Under the pieces are notes generated by a model. The model was not told the origin of the DNA, ran no database searches, and saw nothing but the letters and a program-made list of their open reading frames with translations. A stretch of 64,000 nt of DNA, from positions 806,001 to 870,000 of the forward strand of contig NZ_FQWU01000002.1 in NCBI RefSeq assembly GCF_900129765.1, written 5' to 3'. The DNA is from Massilia sp. CF038 (GTDB lineage Bacteria; Pseudomonadota; Gammaproteobacteria; Burkholderiales; Burkholderiaceae_D). Below are positions 1-9,219 of the stretch, piece after piece (position 1 is the stretch's first letter; each line of letters starts with the position of its first letter). The position numbers were made by a program, and so were the translations under genes.

Positions 1-332
1 AGCGCTGCGCGGAAGGCGAAGTAGTTTTCGTTAAACAGCCGGGTCGAGGTCAGCTGCGCGTACATGGTGCGAATGGTCGCGTACTTGCCATCCTTGGTCG
101 GAATGCCAGGAAACTGGGCATTCTTGAAATCGCCGTAAACGTTGTGAAAGTGAACGTCCGACATGAAGGCCACGCTGGTATTGGCGGCCACCACGGGCGG
201 GCTGACTGGCTGTTGCGGCAAGGGTGCATTTTGCGCCGGCGGCGGGGAATCATCGCTGCCGCAGGCAGACAGCAAGGCCAGCACAACAGCGCCAGCAAAC
301 GGCATCAGGCGAACGCGAAACAATCGGGACAT
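1..332 (-). CDS. Metallophosphoesterase lipoprotein, N-terminal part
   Basis: Only the first 110 residues are inside the window; the gene runs off the left edge. The start is the ATG at 330-332. Residues 1-22 form a signal sequence ending in the lipobox LLSAC, followed by a Ser/Asp/Pro/Gln-rich linker, so it should be an exported lipoprotein. After the linker comes FMSDVHFHNVYGDF, the Asp-x-His metal-binding motif that opens calcineurin-like metallophosphoesterases. The later phosphoesterase motifs lie outside the window, so substrate and activity cannot be judged. The upstream gap to the next gene is about 140 bases. Confidence 0.75.
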   Translation of the reverse strand, partial: MSRLFRVRLMPFAGAVVLALLSACGSDDSPPPAQNAPLPQQPVSPPVVAANTSVAFMSDVHFHNVYGDFKNAQFPGIPTKDGKYATIRTMYAQLTSTRLFNENYFAFRAA

Positions 333-473
333 GCAGTACTCCGGTCATTGAAAGTGCCGTGATGGTAGCGATTCCAGATTACCGCTTGATTACACAATAC
401 CGTCCCGCGCGCGATTGCCATGCCGTGGAATGCCTCGCAAGGAGGCGATTCCACGCATGCAGCTGCCATTGCC

Positions 474-980
474 TCAATGGCTTCCCGCCTGCCCAATTGC
501 TGCGGGATGCAGCTTCCCTTCAGCAAGCAGCTCGCGCGTGCGTTTCAAGGTCGACAGCAAGGCAGTCTTGTACCCTTTTTCGCTGTCCATCCAGGCTTGC
601 TCAGCCTGCTCTTCCGCACCGCCGGCGACCATGCCGCGCAGCCCGGTATAACAATAGAACTTGAGCTGTAGCGCCCCTGCTTCATCCTCGAACAGTTCGT
701 TGACAATGACGCCTTCGCGCGGTCCGCTGACCTGAAAGAAGGACACCTTCGCCTCCGCTTCAAAGCCGATGATTTCCCGCAGGTCGTTCCCGGAAATCGT
801 CGCCTCGCGCACGATGTGCGTGGCGCTCTCTTCCACCACATCACACCGGGTGCAAAGACCGGGCGGCAGGAACAAGCGTGCGTCGCGCGCCTTGCGCACC
901 AGCCCCTCCCACACTTGCGCACGGGTCAACACGATTTCGCCCTCGGGGTTGACTGGTACTGTTGCAGTCGAATAGATCAT
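474..980 (-). CDS. DUF1857 (SRPBCC/AtaL-like) protein
   Basis: 168 aa. The open frame extends to 1025, but the ATG at 978-980 follows a good ribosome-binding site (AAGGAG), so I use it. The sequence fits the DUF1857 family of small START/SRPBCC-like proteins (AtaL-like), with the typical opening of the form TVPVNPEGE..LTRAQVWEGL and a mid-protein stretch rich in beta-strand residues. Function is unknown; SRPBCC folds usually hold hydrophobic ligands. It lies 10 bases downstream of the NmrA-like gene on the same strand, so the two are probably co-transcribed. Confidence 0.75.
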   Translation of the reverse strand: MIYSTATVPVNPEGEIVLTRAQVWEGLVRKARDARLFLPPGLCTRCDVVEESATHIVREATISGNDLREIIGFEAEAKVSFFQVSGPREGVIVNELFEDEAGALQLKFYCYTGLRGMVAGGAEEQAEQAWMDSEKGYKTALLSTLKRTRELLAEGKLHPAAIGQAGSH

Positions 981-990
981 CTTGTTCTCC

Positions 991-1866
991 TTAGTTGTGC
1001 GCAGGGGCCGCAATCTGGGCCACAAAGTCGCGGTAGGTGCGCAATGGACGGCCCAGCTTGGTAGTCAGGCGCGCCACATCGCCTTGCGCCGGCACCATGC
1101 CATCGCTGAGGAAACGTTCACCCATCATGCGCATGTCGTAAGCCATCCAGCCGGGCATGAAGTTGCGCATGTTTTGTTCGAATGCTGCGGTGTCATCGCC
1201 CGCATAGGCAATGGTCCGTCCCAACACCGCGGACCAGATGGCGGCGGCATCTGCGCCGGTCAGCGTATCGGGGCCCACCAGATTGATGCGCTCGAGCGGC
1301 ATCGGCCGCGTTGCATGGTTGCGGTGCAGCAGTTCGATTGCTGCGATCTCGGCAATGTCGCGCACATCGATCATGGCCAGGCCCTTGCTGCCGACTGGCA
1401 TTGGATACACGCCATAGCCTTGCACGACATCCTTGATCGTCAGCTCGTTGTCCATGAAGTAGGCAGGACGCAAGATGGTGGCGCTGAAACCCATTTGCTC
1501 GATCATGCGCTCGACGCCGTACTTGCCGGCAAAGTGAGGCACGTTGACGTAGCGGTCACTGTGCATGACCGACAGATACACCAGCCGTTCAATACCCGCT
1601 TCTTTCGCGATGTTGAGGGCAATGAGCGCCTGCGTGAACTCGTCGGCGGCAACGGCGTTCAGAAGGAACAGCGTTTTAACGCCCTGGAACGCACTGCGCA
1701 GGGAATCGGGATCGAGCAGATCGCCCTGCACAACGCTGACGCCGGCCGGGAAATCGGCCTTGGCGGGATCACGCACCAGCGCGCGCACATCGGCGCCGCG
1801 CGTGACGAGTTGCTGGATGACTTGGCGGCCGACTTGGCCAGTAGCGCCGGTAACGAGGATGGTCAT
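991..1866 (-). CDS. NmrA-like NAD(P)-binding protein
   Basis: 291 aa from the ATG at 1864-1866, preceded by an AAGGAG-type site. The N-terminus MTILVTGATGQVGRQV carries the Rossmann GxxGxxG motif of atypical short-chain dehydrogenases. The body (DVRALVRDPAKA, VVQGDLLDP, KTLFLLNA) matches the NmrA/HSCARG redox-sensor and quinone-reductase-like branch. The classical Tyr-x-x-x-Lys pair of SDRs is not obvious, which fits NmrA-like proteins that bind dinucleotide as sensors. Head of a two-gene unit with DUF1857 and divergent from a LysR gene, which is the likely regulator of the pair. Confidence 0.82.
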   Translation of the reverse strand: MTILVTGATGQVGRQVIQQLVTRGADVRALVRDPAKADFPAGVSVVQGDLLDPDSLRSAFQGVKTLFLLNAVAADEFTQALIALNIAKEAGIERLVYLSVMHSDRYVNVPHFAGKYGVERMIEQMGFSATILRPAYFMDNELTIKDVVQGYGVYPMPVGSKGLAMIDVRDIAEIAAIELLHRNHATRPMPLERINLVGPDTLTGADAAAIWSAVLGRTIAYAGDDTAAFEQNMRNFMPGWMAYDMRMMGERFLSDGMVPAQGDVARLTTKLGRPLRTYRDFVAQIAAPAHN

Positions 1867-1966
1867 GTAATTCTCCTTTGTGGTTGAGGTGTAGTGCCAA
1901 TATAGGACTTCCACAGGTGGACCGAAAGACGGTATATTTAGACATACTGTCTCACTGGTGGAACAC
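1867..1966. promoter_or_regulatory. Divergent promoter region with LysR-type inverted repeat
   Basis: The 100-base gap between the NmrA-like gene and the LysR gene contains the perfect interrupted inverted repeat AGACA-TAC-TGTCT at 1940-1952, just after an AT-rich TATATT. LysR-family regulators usually bind T-N11-A dyads between themselves and a divergent target, so this is the likely operator. No binding data. Confidence 0.45.
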
Positions 1967-2863
1967 ATGGACTTGCTCGCCTTAGTTGACTTCAACCTCG
2001 TTGCCCGCCACGGCGGCTTTGGCCGCGCCGCGCGCGCCTCGGGCCGCCCCAAGGCCACGCTATCGCGCCGGGTCGCTGAACTGGAAAGCAGCCTGGGCCT
2101 GCGCCTGTTCGAGCGCGGCGCGCGCATGCTCAAACTGACGCAGGAAGGACAGGCCCTGCACGCACGCACCGGCGCCCTGCTCAGCGAAATTGATGAAGCC
2201 ACGTCTGCCATTGCCCTGGGCGGGGAGCAAGTGCGCGGCAGACTGAAAATCAGTGCGCCGGCACTGTTTTCGCAGGCGGCCATGGGCAAGCTGGCTGCGG
2301 GATTCGTGCGCAAGTATCCCGACATCCGACTGGAAGTCACGTCCGAAGACCGGGCCGTCGACATGGTGGAGGAAGGCTATGACTTGGCCATTCGGGTGAA
2401 TCCGCATCCCGATGAAAGTCTGATCGGGCGCGTTTTTTTGCGCGACCGGCTGGTGGTGGTGGCCAGTCCGGACTTGATCCGGCCAAAGGTGGGCGTGTCC
2501 GCACCCGCCGTGGTGTATGGCGCCGGCGCAGCGACGACGGTGTGGAAGGTCAAGGGTAAAAGGGATAGCGTCAGCATTGCTGTGGAACCCGTGTTGCGCC
2601 TGTCCTCGCTGTTCATGGTGCGCGACGCGGTGCGGCTAGGGGTGGGCGCTGGCCGTCTTCCCCTGTCGCTGATCAGCCATGACCTGGCCAGCGGCAAATT
2701 GGTCGCGTGGGGCGAACTCGATGGGCCCGACACCGAGTTATGGGCGCTGTATCCCTCGCGGCGTTTGTTAAGCGCCCGCGTCTCGGCATTCCTGCAGTAT
2801 TTGAAGGAAGCCTTTCCCAAGGGGATGCCGGAGGAACTAGCGCAATACATCGCAAACGATTGA
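1967..2863 (+). CDS. LysR-family transcriptional regulator
   Basis: 298 aa from the ATG at 1967, which has GGTGGA just upstream; a GTG at 1958 is also in frame and would add three residues. Residues 1-60 are the winged helix-turn-helix (DLLALVDFNLVARHGGFGRA, KATLSRRVAELESSLG). The rest is the periplasmic-binding-protein-like effector domain, with RGRLKISAP at its start. The HTH resembles the CrgA/AaeR-like subgroup that controls dehydrogenases and efflux. It is divergent from the NmrA-like/DUF1857 pair and probably regulates it. The ligand is unknown. Confidence 0.88.
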   Translation: MDLLALVDFNLVARHGGFGRAARASGRPKATLSRRVAELESSLGLRLFERGARMLKLTQEGQALHARTGALLSEIDEATSAIALGGEQVRGRLKISAPALFSQAAMGKLAAGFVRKYPDIRLEVTSEDRAVDMVEEGYDLAIRVNPHPDESLIGRVFLRDRLVVVASPDLIRPKVGVSAPAVVYGAGAATTVWKVKGKRDSVSIAVEPVLRLSSLFMVRDAVRLGVGAGRLPLSLISHDLASGKLVAWGELDGPDTELWALYPSRRLLSARVSAFLQYLKEAFPKGMPEELAQYIAND

Positions 2864-2958
2864 GTACGCGCGCCGGCGTTTGTGAAAATTTGTAATTCTG
2901 ATGACCTTGGCTGATCATTCCTATAAGATTGTCGTTCTTATAATCGGAAGGAGCAGGC

Positions 2959-3339
2959 ATGAACTCGACGTCCCACAAATTTGCTGTTGCCGCAGCGGCC
3001 ATGATCATGATGACCAGCGCCTACGCGCGCCAGGACGATGCCGTTGGCGAAGTCGAAATGACCGACAAAGTCATCAGCATCAGTGGCAGCGGACACCAGC
3101 GCACGGTCGCCTGCGATGGCCGCAAACTTGAATTGGCCGGGACCGACAACGTGATCACTGCCACGGGTGTGTGCAGCGCGGTCGAAATCCTGGGCGTGAA
3201 AAACACCGTCAGTGTGGAAGTTAAACCGAAAGGCAAGCTGGAAGTTACCGGCGCGGATCACACCGTCACCTGGAAATCGGAAGGCAAGATCACACAAAGC
3301 GTCGCCGGCGTCGGGCACAAAATCACGCGGGTAAAATAA
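2959..3339 (+). CDS. Secreted DUF3060 protein
   Basis: 126 aa. The ATG follows GGAAGGAG. Residues 1-23 are a Sec signal peptide ending TSAYA. The mature part is a run of short beta-strand units of the form G(S/A)(G/D)H..TV..(D/E)G..LEL.G..N, typical of DUF3060, a small right-handed beta-helix-like family of unknown function found in periplasmic and surface proteins. A TATAAT lies at about 2938-2943, close to the ribosome-binding site. It converges on argO with a 50-base gap. Confidence 0.7.
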   Translation: MNSTSHKFAVAAAAMIMMTSAYARQDDAVGEVEMTDKVISISGSGHQRTVACDGRKLELAGTDNVITATGVCSAVEILGVKNTVSVEVKPKGKLEVTGADHTVTWKSEGKITQSVAGVGHKITRVK

Positions 3340-3389
3340 GTCGATTGCGGCAAACTGCACTGTCGCTTTTGCCGCATCCCCATCATCGC

Positions 3390-4004
3390 TCACGCACTGG
3401 ACGCGACAGAAACCGACAGTGCCAGCATCGTCGTTCCCGCTATCCCATCAATCCATTTCCAGGCAACGGGACGCGCAAACAGACGCGACAGCGCCTTGGC
3501 CCCATAGCCAAGCGCAGTGAACCACAGCACCGAGGCGCACATGGCGCCCGCAGCAAAGGCAGGCCGGCCCGCTGGCGCGAAGCCACCACCAATGGCGCCC
3601 AGCAGCACCACCGTATCAAGATAAACGTGCGGGTTGAGCAATGACAGCGCGAGCACGCTGAGAAAGGCCTGGCGCCGGCTTGTGCGCACCTGATCCGGCG
3701 CTAGCTGCACCGAACCGGTGGCAAATACCGAGCGCCAGCTGCGCACGCCATACCAGAACAGGAAAGCCGCACCACCCCACTTCGCGACGGCCAGCAGCGT
3801 CGGCGAGGATTGCACCAGTGTGCCGACGCCAGCCACGCCAAGCGCGATCAGCGATGCATCGACCAGAATGCAGGTGAGTACCGTCAAGCCAATGTGCTCG
3901 CGGCGCAGACCGGTCCGGAGCACGTGGATGTTTTGCGCACCAATTGCCATGATCAGGCCCGCGCCCAAGCCCAGCCCATTCAGGAAAATCCTCGATTCAA
4001 ACAC
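3390..4004 (-). CDS. argO: LysE/ArgO-family amino-acid exporter
   Basis: 204 aa, GTG start at 4004 preceded by AGGTG. Strongly hydrophobic with about six membrane helices. The first helix carries GLGLGAGLIMAIGAQNIHVLRTGL, matching the ArgO/LysE consensus for basic amino-acid exporters of the inner membrane, and the conserved Asp of the second helix is present in ILVDASLIALG. It is divergent from an ArgP-like LysR gene, the standard regulatory partner that activates argO in response to arginine or lysine. The pairing makes arginine/lysine export the likely job. Confidence 0.88.
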   Translation of the reverse strand: MFESRIFLNGLGLGAGLIMAIGAQNIHVLRTGLRREHIGLTVLTCILVDASLIALGVAGVGTLVQSSPTLLAVAKWGGAAFLFWYGVRSWRSVFATGSVQLAPDQVRTSRRQAFLSVLALSLLNPHVYLDTVVLLGAIGGGFAPAGRPAFAAGAMCASVLWFTALGYGAKALSRLFARPVAWKWIDGIAGTTMLALSVSVASSA

Positions 4005-4119
4005 CGTTCACCTCGGCCAAAAAAGTCAATGCGACGATTTTGGCCCCGGCAAAGGACAAAAGACAGAGGATTTAATTTATCTCAGTATAATTAAATTTTC
4101 CTAATCTGCGAGGAACTTC
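4005..4119. promoter_or_regulatory. argO/argP divergent promoter
   Basis: This 115-base gap holds an AT-rich core (TTTAATTTAT and TATAATTAAA at about 4071-4095), including a TATAAT at 4086-4091 facing argP. The arrangement matches ArgP-controlled argO promoters. ArgP binding is inferred from the neighbours. Confidence 0.45.
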
Positions 4120-5040
4120 ATGCTGGATTCACGCAAAGGCGAGGCCCTGCTGGCCGTGATCGACAGTGGCAGTTTTGAGCAGGCTGCCGTGCGCCTGCAC
4201 CTGACGCCGTCGGCTGTTTCGCAACGGGTAAGCGCCATGGAAAGCGAATTGGGCATGCCGCTGATCATCCGCAGCAAGCCATGCCGGGCCACCGCAGCGG
4301 GACAACGGCTGGTGCAATACCTGCGACGCAGCCGTTTGCTGGAAGACGAATTTCTGGCCGACAGCGGCGACGGGCCTGCCCGCCCGCTCAGCGTGGCGCT
4401 GGCGGTGAACAACGACACCCTTGCCACCTGGCTGTTGCCGGGCCTGGCACCGTTCCTGATCGCGGAACATATCCTTCTCGACATCCTGCTCGATGATCAG
4501 GACCATACCTACACGCTGCTGTCCCAGGGCCTGGCCCTGGCCGGCGTATCAAGCCAGGCAGAACCGATGCGAGGGTGCGAGGTGCAAATGCTGGGCGCGA
4601 TGCGCTATCGCCTGCTGGCCGCGCCGGCTTTCGCGCAGACCTGGTTCCCGCACGGGCTGCAGCGCGACGCCGCGCGTGTGGCGCCCTTGATGACGTTTGA
4701 CCGCAAGGACACCTTGCAGTCAGGATTCCTGCTGCGCGAACTGGGCTTGCCGCCAGGGAGTTATCCCAGCCATTACATGCCGGCCAGCGATGCGTTCATG
4801 AATGCGATCCGGCACGGACTGGGCTACGGGATGGTGCCCGAACTGCAATACGGGAAGCTGGTCGAGGCCGGGGAATTGATCGACCTGGCGCCGGACAAGC
4901 CGACCGATATCATGTTGTACTGGCATGCGTGGCGGGTGCAGTCGCCCAAGCTGGAACGGCTTAGTGCGCAGGTGGTGGCGGCGGCCCGTGCTGTGCTGAT
5001 CCAGGTTCCCTCACTCGATCAAACGCGGATTGGCAATTGA
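4120..5040 (+). CDS. argP: LysR-family regulator ArgP
   Basis: 306 aa. The ATG at 4120 follows GAGGAAC. The N-terminal HTH (GEALLAVIDSGSFEQAAVRL, TPSAVSQRVSAMES) is the ArgP/IciA signature, and the length matches the family. The effector domain (from about residue 90) should bind arginine/lysine and control argO transcription. Located head-to-head with argO, the classical arrangement. Confidence 0.88.
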   Translation: MLDSRKGEALLAVIDSGSFEQAAVRLHLTPSAVSQRVSAMESELGMPLIIRSKPCRATAAGQRLVQYLRRSRLLEDEFLADSGDGPARPLSVALAVNNDTLATWLLPGLAPFLIAEHILLDILLDDQDHTYTLLSQGLALAGVSSQAEPMRGCEVQMLGAMRYRLLAAPAFAQTWFPHGLQRDAARVAPLMTFDRKDTLQSGFLLRELGLPPGSYPSHYMPASDAFMNAIRHGLGYGMVPELQYGKLVEAGELIDLAPDKPTDIMLYWHAWRVQSPKLERLSAQVVAAARAVLIQVPSLDQTRIGN

Positions 5041-5076
5041 TCTGGCAGCCGACAGGAACTTCAGCGCTCCCAGGTG

Positions 5077-5514
5077 TTACGGGCGCTGCAACTGCAGATT
5101 CTCCACCATCCAGCTAGCCTGGCTGGCTTGCTCGTCAGTGGGCTCTTCACTCGAAATAAACGAAGCGAGGACGAAGTCTTTTCCATTGCTGAGGAACCAG
5201 ATCTGGAACCACGCGGCCTCATCCGTGGAGGCCAGAACGGTCCCGTACGTTCCGATCGCGCATTCGCCTGTGGCCCGGCCTCGTATATCGGCTTCGCCGT
5301 TTCTTTCGATCACTCTCTCTGCCAGCGTCACAAGCTGCGCGGGCGTTGGATCCGGAATTACACCACCGGTATATTCGGCATGAATGGAAATCTGCAATGC
5401 AGCATCACAGTCAGAATCCGCAGGCGCAAACGTGGCGGGACCGTCCGGGTTGCCGCTGGAGATATCTTCCCAGTTAGGGGCCAGAACAAGAGACAGCCGC
5501 AATTCAGAACGCAT
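5077..5514 (-). CDS. Small protein of unknown function
   Basis: 145 aa from the ATG at 5512-5514, which follows GGAAAAC. The frame is open upstream to a TTG at 5595 that abuts the preceding stop codon, so a longer coupled form is possible. The protein is acidic and soluble-looking, with no signal peptide or membrane segment (MRSELRLSLVLAPNWEDI, then GECAIGTYGTVLASTDEAAWFQIWFLS). I do not recognise the family. The pattern is that of small single-domain accessory proteins. It lies directly downstream of the Cys-rich small protein at 5596-5883. Confidence 0.55.
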   Translation of the reverse strand: MRSELRLSLVLAPNWEDISSGNPDGPATFAPADSDCDAALQISIHAEYTGGVIPDPTPAQLVTLAERVIERNGEADIRGRATGECAIGTYGTVLASTDEAAWFQIWFLSNGKDFVLASFISSEEPTDEQASQASWMVENLQLQRP

Positions 5515-5595
5515 TTCGTTTTCCAATTCAAAAGACAGCCTGAAGGAAGTGCACCGCCATGGCCCCTGGTGCAAAAATGGTGCTCGATGCCGCAA

Positions 5596-5883
5596 TTACT
5601 CCGGCGCCGGTCCACCCGCTACGAGCGTGATCAATTCGCGCGCTTCCAGGTTACTGGCGAAGCATGGATCACACCATAGCTTCCAATCGGCGATGGCGTT
5701 TGCCGCATCACTCCACCCACGCGAACGGACCAGGGCTTCGTCGCATGTTTCACACCACGCCTGCGCCGGCTCGCCCGGCTCGGCTTCAATCAGCAAGTAA
5801 GGCAGGCCAGCGTCATTGTGCAAGTTCTGGCAGATCAATGCGTATGCTGCTGATCCGTGTACCTTGCATTCGATATTCGCCAT
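5596..5883 (-). CDS. Small Cys-rich protein, possible zinc ribbon
   Basis: 95 aa. The open frame begins at 6063, but the ATG at 5881-5883 follows CAAGGAGTTG, so this start is preferred. It reads MANIECKVHGSAAYALICQNL, then WCETCDEAL and LWCDPCF. The Cys-His and two C-x2-C pairs (C..H, CETC, CDPC) suggest a small zinc-binding fold. Function unknown. Shares a strand with 5077-5514 and is likely in one transcript. Confidence 0.6.
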   Translation of the reverse strand: MANIECKVHGSAAYALICQNLHNDAGLPYLLIEAEPGEPAQAWCETCDEALVRSRGWSDAANAIADWKLWCDPCFASNLEARELITLVAGGPAPE

Positions 5884-6074
5884 TGCGTGCAACTCCTTGA
5901 GGAACGATTTGGAACCCTGCTGACCGGGCTTGATCGGCACTCGGCAGAATCGGCAGATGATACAGCACGCCCAGCCACCAGCAATGGCGCCTGGCGTCCC
6001 TCCGTCAACCACATTTCCTCCTAGCGAAGTATTTATCGTTAAACTGTCGTTTGCACCCCGCAATTGGAGTTTCC

Positions 6075-9000
6075 TTGGCTTGTATTTTGTTTTCGTTTTC
6101 CCTCCACCGCAATCGCATACTTGCCCGCGTCGCGTTTGCTCTCTGCCTTCTGTCGGTCAACGCCGCGTTTGCCTTGCCACCGCTGCTTTCGAGCTACAGC
6201 CACACCGCGTGGGGCCCGCAGCACGGCGCGCCCAATGATGTACTGAACTTCGCCCAGTCCAACGACGGCTGGCTGTGGATCGCATCGCCCAACGGCTTGT
6301 TCCGCTTTGATGGCGTGCGCTTCGAGCGCATGGACAGCGTACAGGGCCAGCCGCTTCATTCGACCAACGTGATGGGCTTGCTGGCTTCGACCGACGGCAG
6401 CCTGTGGGTGGGGCACCGCTTTGGCGGTATCAGCCATTTCAAGAACGGTCAGGTGCACCTGCACAAACCCGGCGACGGGCTGCCGGCCGGCGACGTTTAC
6501 AGCATCGTGCCGGGACCGGATGGCGCTTTGTGGGCAGCCACGACGCAGGGGCTGGGCCACCTGGGGCCCGGTGCAGACAGATTCACCACGGTTGCCCCGG
6601 CGACCGGCCTGCCCTCGGGCGGCATCTATAAGGTTATGTTTGACCGCGCCGGCCGCCAATGGGTTGCCACCCTCACCGGCGTGTTCCATCGCGCGCCCGG
6701 CGAGCAGCAATACCATCGGGCCTGGCCGCAGCACCGCATGGTCGCACTGGCGCAGGCGCCCGATGGCACCGTGTGGGGTGCGGACGAAACGCGGATGCAC
6801 TATCGGCTGCGCGAGATGGCACCGCCCGACAATGCGCGCGCCGAAGCAGTCGCGGGCGGGGCTGACCTGCATATCGACCGCGCCGGCACCATGTGGGTGC
6901 TCAAGCTCGATGCCGTGGAACGGCGCACGGCGCCCTACCTTGCTTTGCCGCGCAGTGAAGCCGCAAGCCAGCAAGTGGGCCAGAACACCGGCATCAGCGG
7001 CCCGCTGCCGCAAGCGTGGTATCAAGACCGGGAGGGCAATATCTGGGTGGGCACCTCGTCGGGGATTGACCGCTTGCGGCCAAATCGCGTGCACACCTTG
7101 CCGGTCAAGGACGTTCTTGACCACCCTGGCGTGATTGCCGATGCCGGCGATGGTGTACTGGTGGGCGACATCCAGGGCGTGTTACGCAGCGCGGGAAGCG
7201 AAGGCACGCGCAAGGAAGTCGGCCGGATTACCCTCACCGCCGGCTACCGCGCGCCCGACGGTGCGATCTGGATCGGCGACTTGAACGCACGCTGGCTGCG
7301 CCAGCCCGACGGCAGCTGGCAGCGCTACCCGCACCCGGCCCGGCTGCACGGTTATGCCACCCACGCCATGCTGCAGAACCGCGATGGCAGCATGTGGGTG
7401 GCCATGCAGACCTTTGGCCTGTTCCGGGTCGAAGGCACAGAGTGGCAGGCAAACGGCAATCTGCAAGGTATGCCCGCTTCGGCCGCACGCGCCCTGGCAG
7501 CCGGTGCGTCCGGCCAGGTCTGGGTGGGCCACCGCGATGGCTTGATCAGCCGCATAGACGGCAAGCGGATACGGATTTTTGGCCCGGCCGACGGCATCAA
7601 CATCGGTCCGGTGCAGATTTTGTTCGCTGACGGAGCGCGCATCTGGGCCGGTGGGGAACAGGGTGTGCGCTGCTTCGACAATGGGCGCTGGCTCGCGGTG
7701 AACGCGCCGCTGCGTGGCATTGCCGGCATGGCGCGCACGGCCGACGGCGAGCTTTGGCTGCATGGGAGCGAGGGCATTACCCGCATCACGGCCGCCGAAG
7801 TCGCGCGCCTGCTGCGCGAGCCCGATGCGCCTGTGGCGTATGAACGCTTCGATGCGCTGGACGGCTTGCGTGGCAGCGCCGAGCAGATCCGCCCTCTTCC
7901 CACGCTGACCCAGGCACTGGATGGGCGCTTATGGTTCGCCAGCGCCAGCCACGTCGCGAGCATGGACCCGCGCCATATCCCGCGCAACCCGCTGCCGCCA
8001 CCGGTCGAGATTCTTGCGCTGCATGCCAACGGCAAGACCCTGGCCGGTCCCGCCCTCAAACTCCCCACCGGCACCAGCCAGCTGCAATTCGACTACACGG
8101 CGCTGAGCCTATCAATGCCGGAACGGGTGCGCTTTCGCTACCGCCTGCACGGCGTTGACAGCGACTGGCGCGAGGCGGGCCAACGCCGCGAAGCCTACTA
8201 CACCAACCTGGCGCCTGGATCCTACCGCTTTGAAGTGACGGCGGCCAACGAGGACGGCCTGTGGAACACTGCCGGCGCCCGCATGACCGTGACGATACCG
8301 CCGCGATTTGTACAAACTGGCTGGTTCATTGCTCTGCTGGCGGGCCTGGCAGCGGCGGCCCTGTACTGGCTGTACCGCCTGCGTGTGCAGCGTCTGACCC
8401 GGCGCATGGACGACCTGATGCACGCGCGTCTGGCCGAACGCGCCCGCATTGCGCGCGGCCTGCACGACACACTGCTGCAAAGCGTGCAAGGCTTGATCAT
8501 GTTCTTCAATCAGCAGTCGCGCCGACAGCGCCAGGACGCGGAAGAGCGCCGCAAAATTGATCAGACGCTCGAGCTGGCCGACCAATTGATGCACGAAAGC
8601 CGCGACTACATCGCCGACTTGCGCGCGGTCGGCACACCACAGGAACTGGGCGCTGCCTTGCAGGACTATGGGCAGGTGATGCTGCAAGAGCGCCTGGCTG
8701 TGTCGATTGTTGGCCGCCCACACGCCTTGACGGCACTGGTGCGCGACGAATTGAATGTGATCGGACGCGAAGCCCTGTTTAACTGTGCCCGCCATGCCAA
8801 TGCCACCGAGGTGACGCTGATGCTTGAGTATGGCCCCGACCAGCTGCGCCTTCTGGTTCGCGACAACGGTTGTGGCACCGCGGCTGACCGCGAAGGTCAC
8901 TATGGCCTGGCGTGCATGCGCGAGCGCGCGCAGGCCATTGGCGCGCTCTACCGCTTCAGTTCACGTCCTGCCGACGGCACCGTGGTCGATGTGGTGATTG

Positions 9001-9086
9001 ATGCGGCGCTGGCCTATGCGGTGCATCGGCCCGAGCCATGGCTGACGCGCTTGCGCCGCCGCTGGTCACGATCCGGGACGGCTTGA
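6075..9086 (+). CDS. Hybrid-less sensor histidine kinase (Reg_prop, Y_Y_Y, HisKA_3, HATPase)
   Basis: 1003 aa. I choose the TTG at 6075 because GGAG lies at 6065-6068 with good spacing and the product then opens with a signal sequence (MACILFSFSLHRNR ... VNAAFA); an upstream TTG at 6051 is also open. Domains: a periplasmic seven-to-fourteen blade propeller of Reg_prop repeats (DGWLWIASPNGLFRFDG, DGSLWVGHRFGG, many more) to about residue 640; a Y_Y_Y immunoglobulin-like domain at about 643-737; a transmembrane helix at about 750-770; HisKA_3 with the phosphoacceptor His in RIARGLHDTLLQS (about residue 797); and a C-terminal HATPase with NCARHA and DNGCG. The likely partner is the NarL-type regulator at 10240-10887. 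The ligand is unknown; Reg_prop kinases often sense polysaccharide-derived compounds. Confidence 0.9.
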   Translation: MACILFSFSLHRNRILARVAFALCLLSVNAAFALPPLLSSYSHTAWGPQHGAPNDVLNFAQSNDGWLWIASPNGLFRFDGVRFERMDSVQGQPLHSTNVMGLLASTDGSLWVGHRFGGISHFKNGQVHLHKPGDGLPAGDVYSIVPGPDGALWAATTQGLGHLGPGADRFTTVAPATGLPSGGIYKVMFDRAGRQWVATLTGVFHRAPGEQQYHRAWPQHRMVALAQAPDGTVWGADETRMHYRLREMAPPDNARAEAVAGGADLHIDRAGTMWVLKLDAVERRTAPYLALPRSEAASQQVGQNTGISGPLPQAWYQDREGNIWVGTSSGIDRLRPNRVHTLPVKDVLDHPGVIADAGDGVLVGDIQGVLRSAGSEGTRKEVGRITLTAGYRAPDGAIWIGDLNARWLRQPDGSWQRYPHPARLHGYATHAMLQNRDGSMWVAMQTFGLFRVEGTEWQANGNLQGMPASAARALAAGASGQVWVGHRDGLISRIDGKRIRIFGPADGINIGPVQILFADGARIWAGGEQGVRCFDNGRWLAVNAPLRGIAGMARTADGELWLHGSEGITRITAAEVARLLREPDAPVAYERFDALDGLRGSAEQIRPLPTLTQALDGRLWFASASHVASMDPRHIPRNPLPPPVEILALHANGKTLAGPALKLPTGTSQLQFDYTALSLSMPERVRFRYRLHGVDSDWREAGQRREAYYTNLAPGSYRFEVTAANEDGLWNTAGARMTVTIPPRFVQTGWFIALLAGLAAAALYWLYRLRVQRLTRRMDDLMHARLAERARIARGLHDTLLQSVQGLIMFFNQQSRRQRQDAEERRKIDQTLELADQLMHESRDYIADLRAVGTPQELGAALQDYGQVMLQERLAVSIVGRPHALTALVRDELNVIGREALFNCARHANATEVTLMLEYGPDQLRLLVRDNGCGTAADREGHYGLACMRERAQAIGALYRFSSRPADGTVVDVVIDAALAYAVHRPEPWLTRLRRRWSRSGTA

Positions 9087-9095
9087 CGCCGCTGC

Positions 9096-9115
9096 CCTAC
9101 CTCGATCGAGGTAGG
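9096..9115. promoter_or_regulatory. 20-bp perfect palindrome, candidate operator
   Basis: CCTACCTCGATCGAGGTAGG is a perfect dyad 10 bases after the kinase stop codon and 105 bases before the hydrolase start. It could be a binding site for the neighbouring NarL-type regulator. A terminator is less likely because no T-run follows. Confidence 0.5.
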
Positions 9116-9219
9116 ACCCGCGCCCTCTTCTGGGTGATGCTTTCGGTGCGGCGGCGCTTTACGCTGTTGCCTGTTGAGACGCAATCCATGCATCCCATTC
9201 ATCAACCCGAAAGCACATC

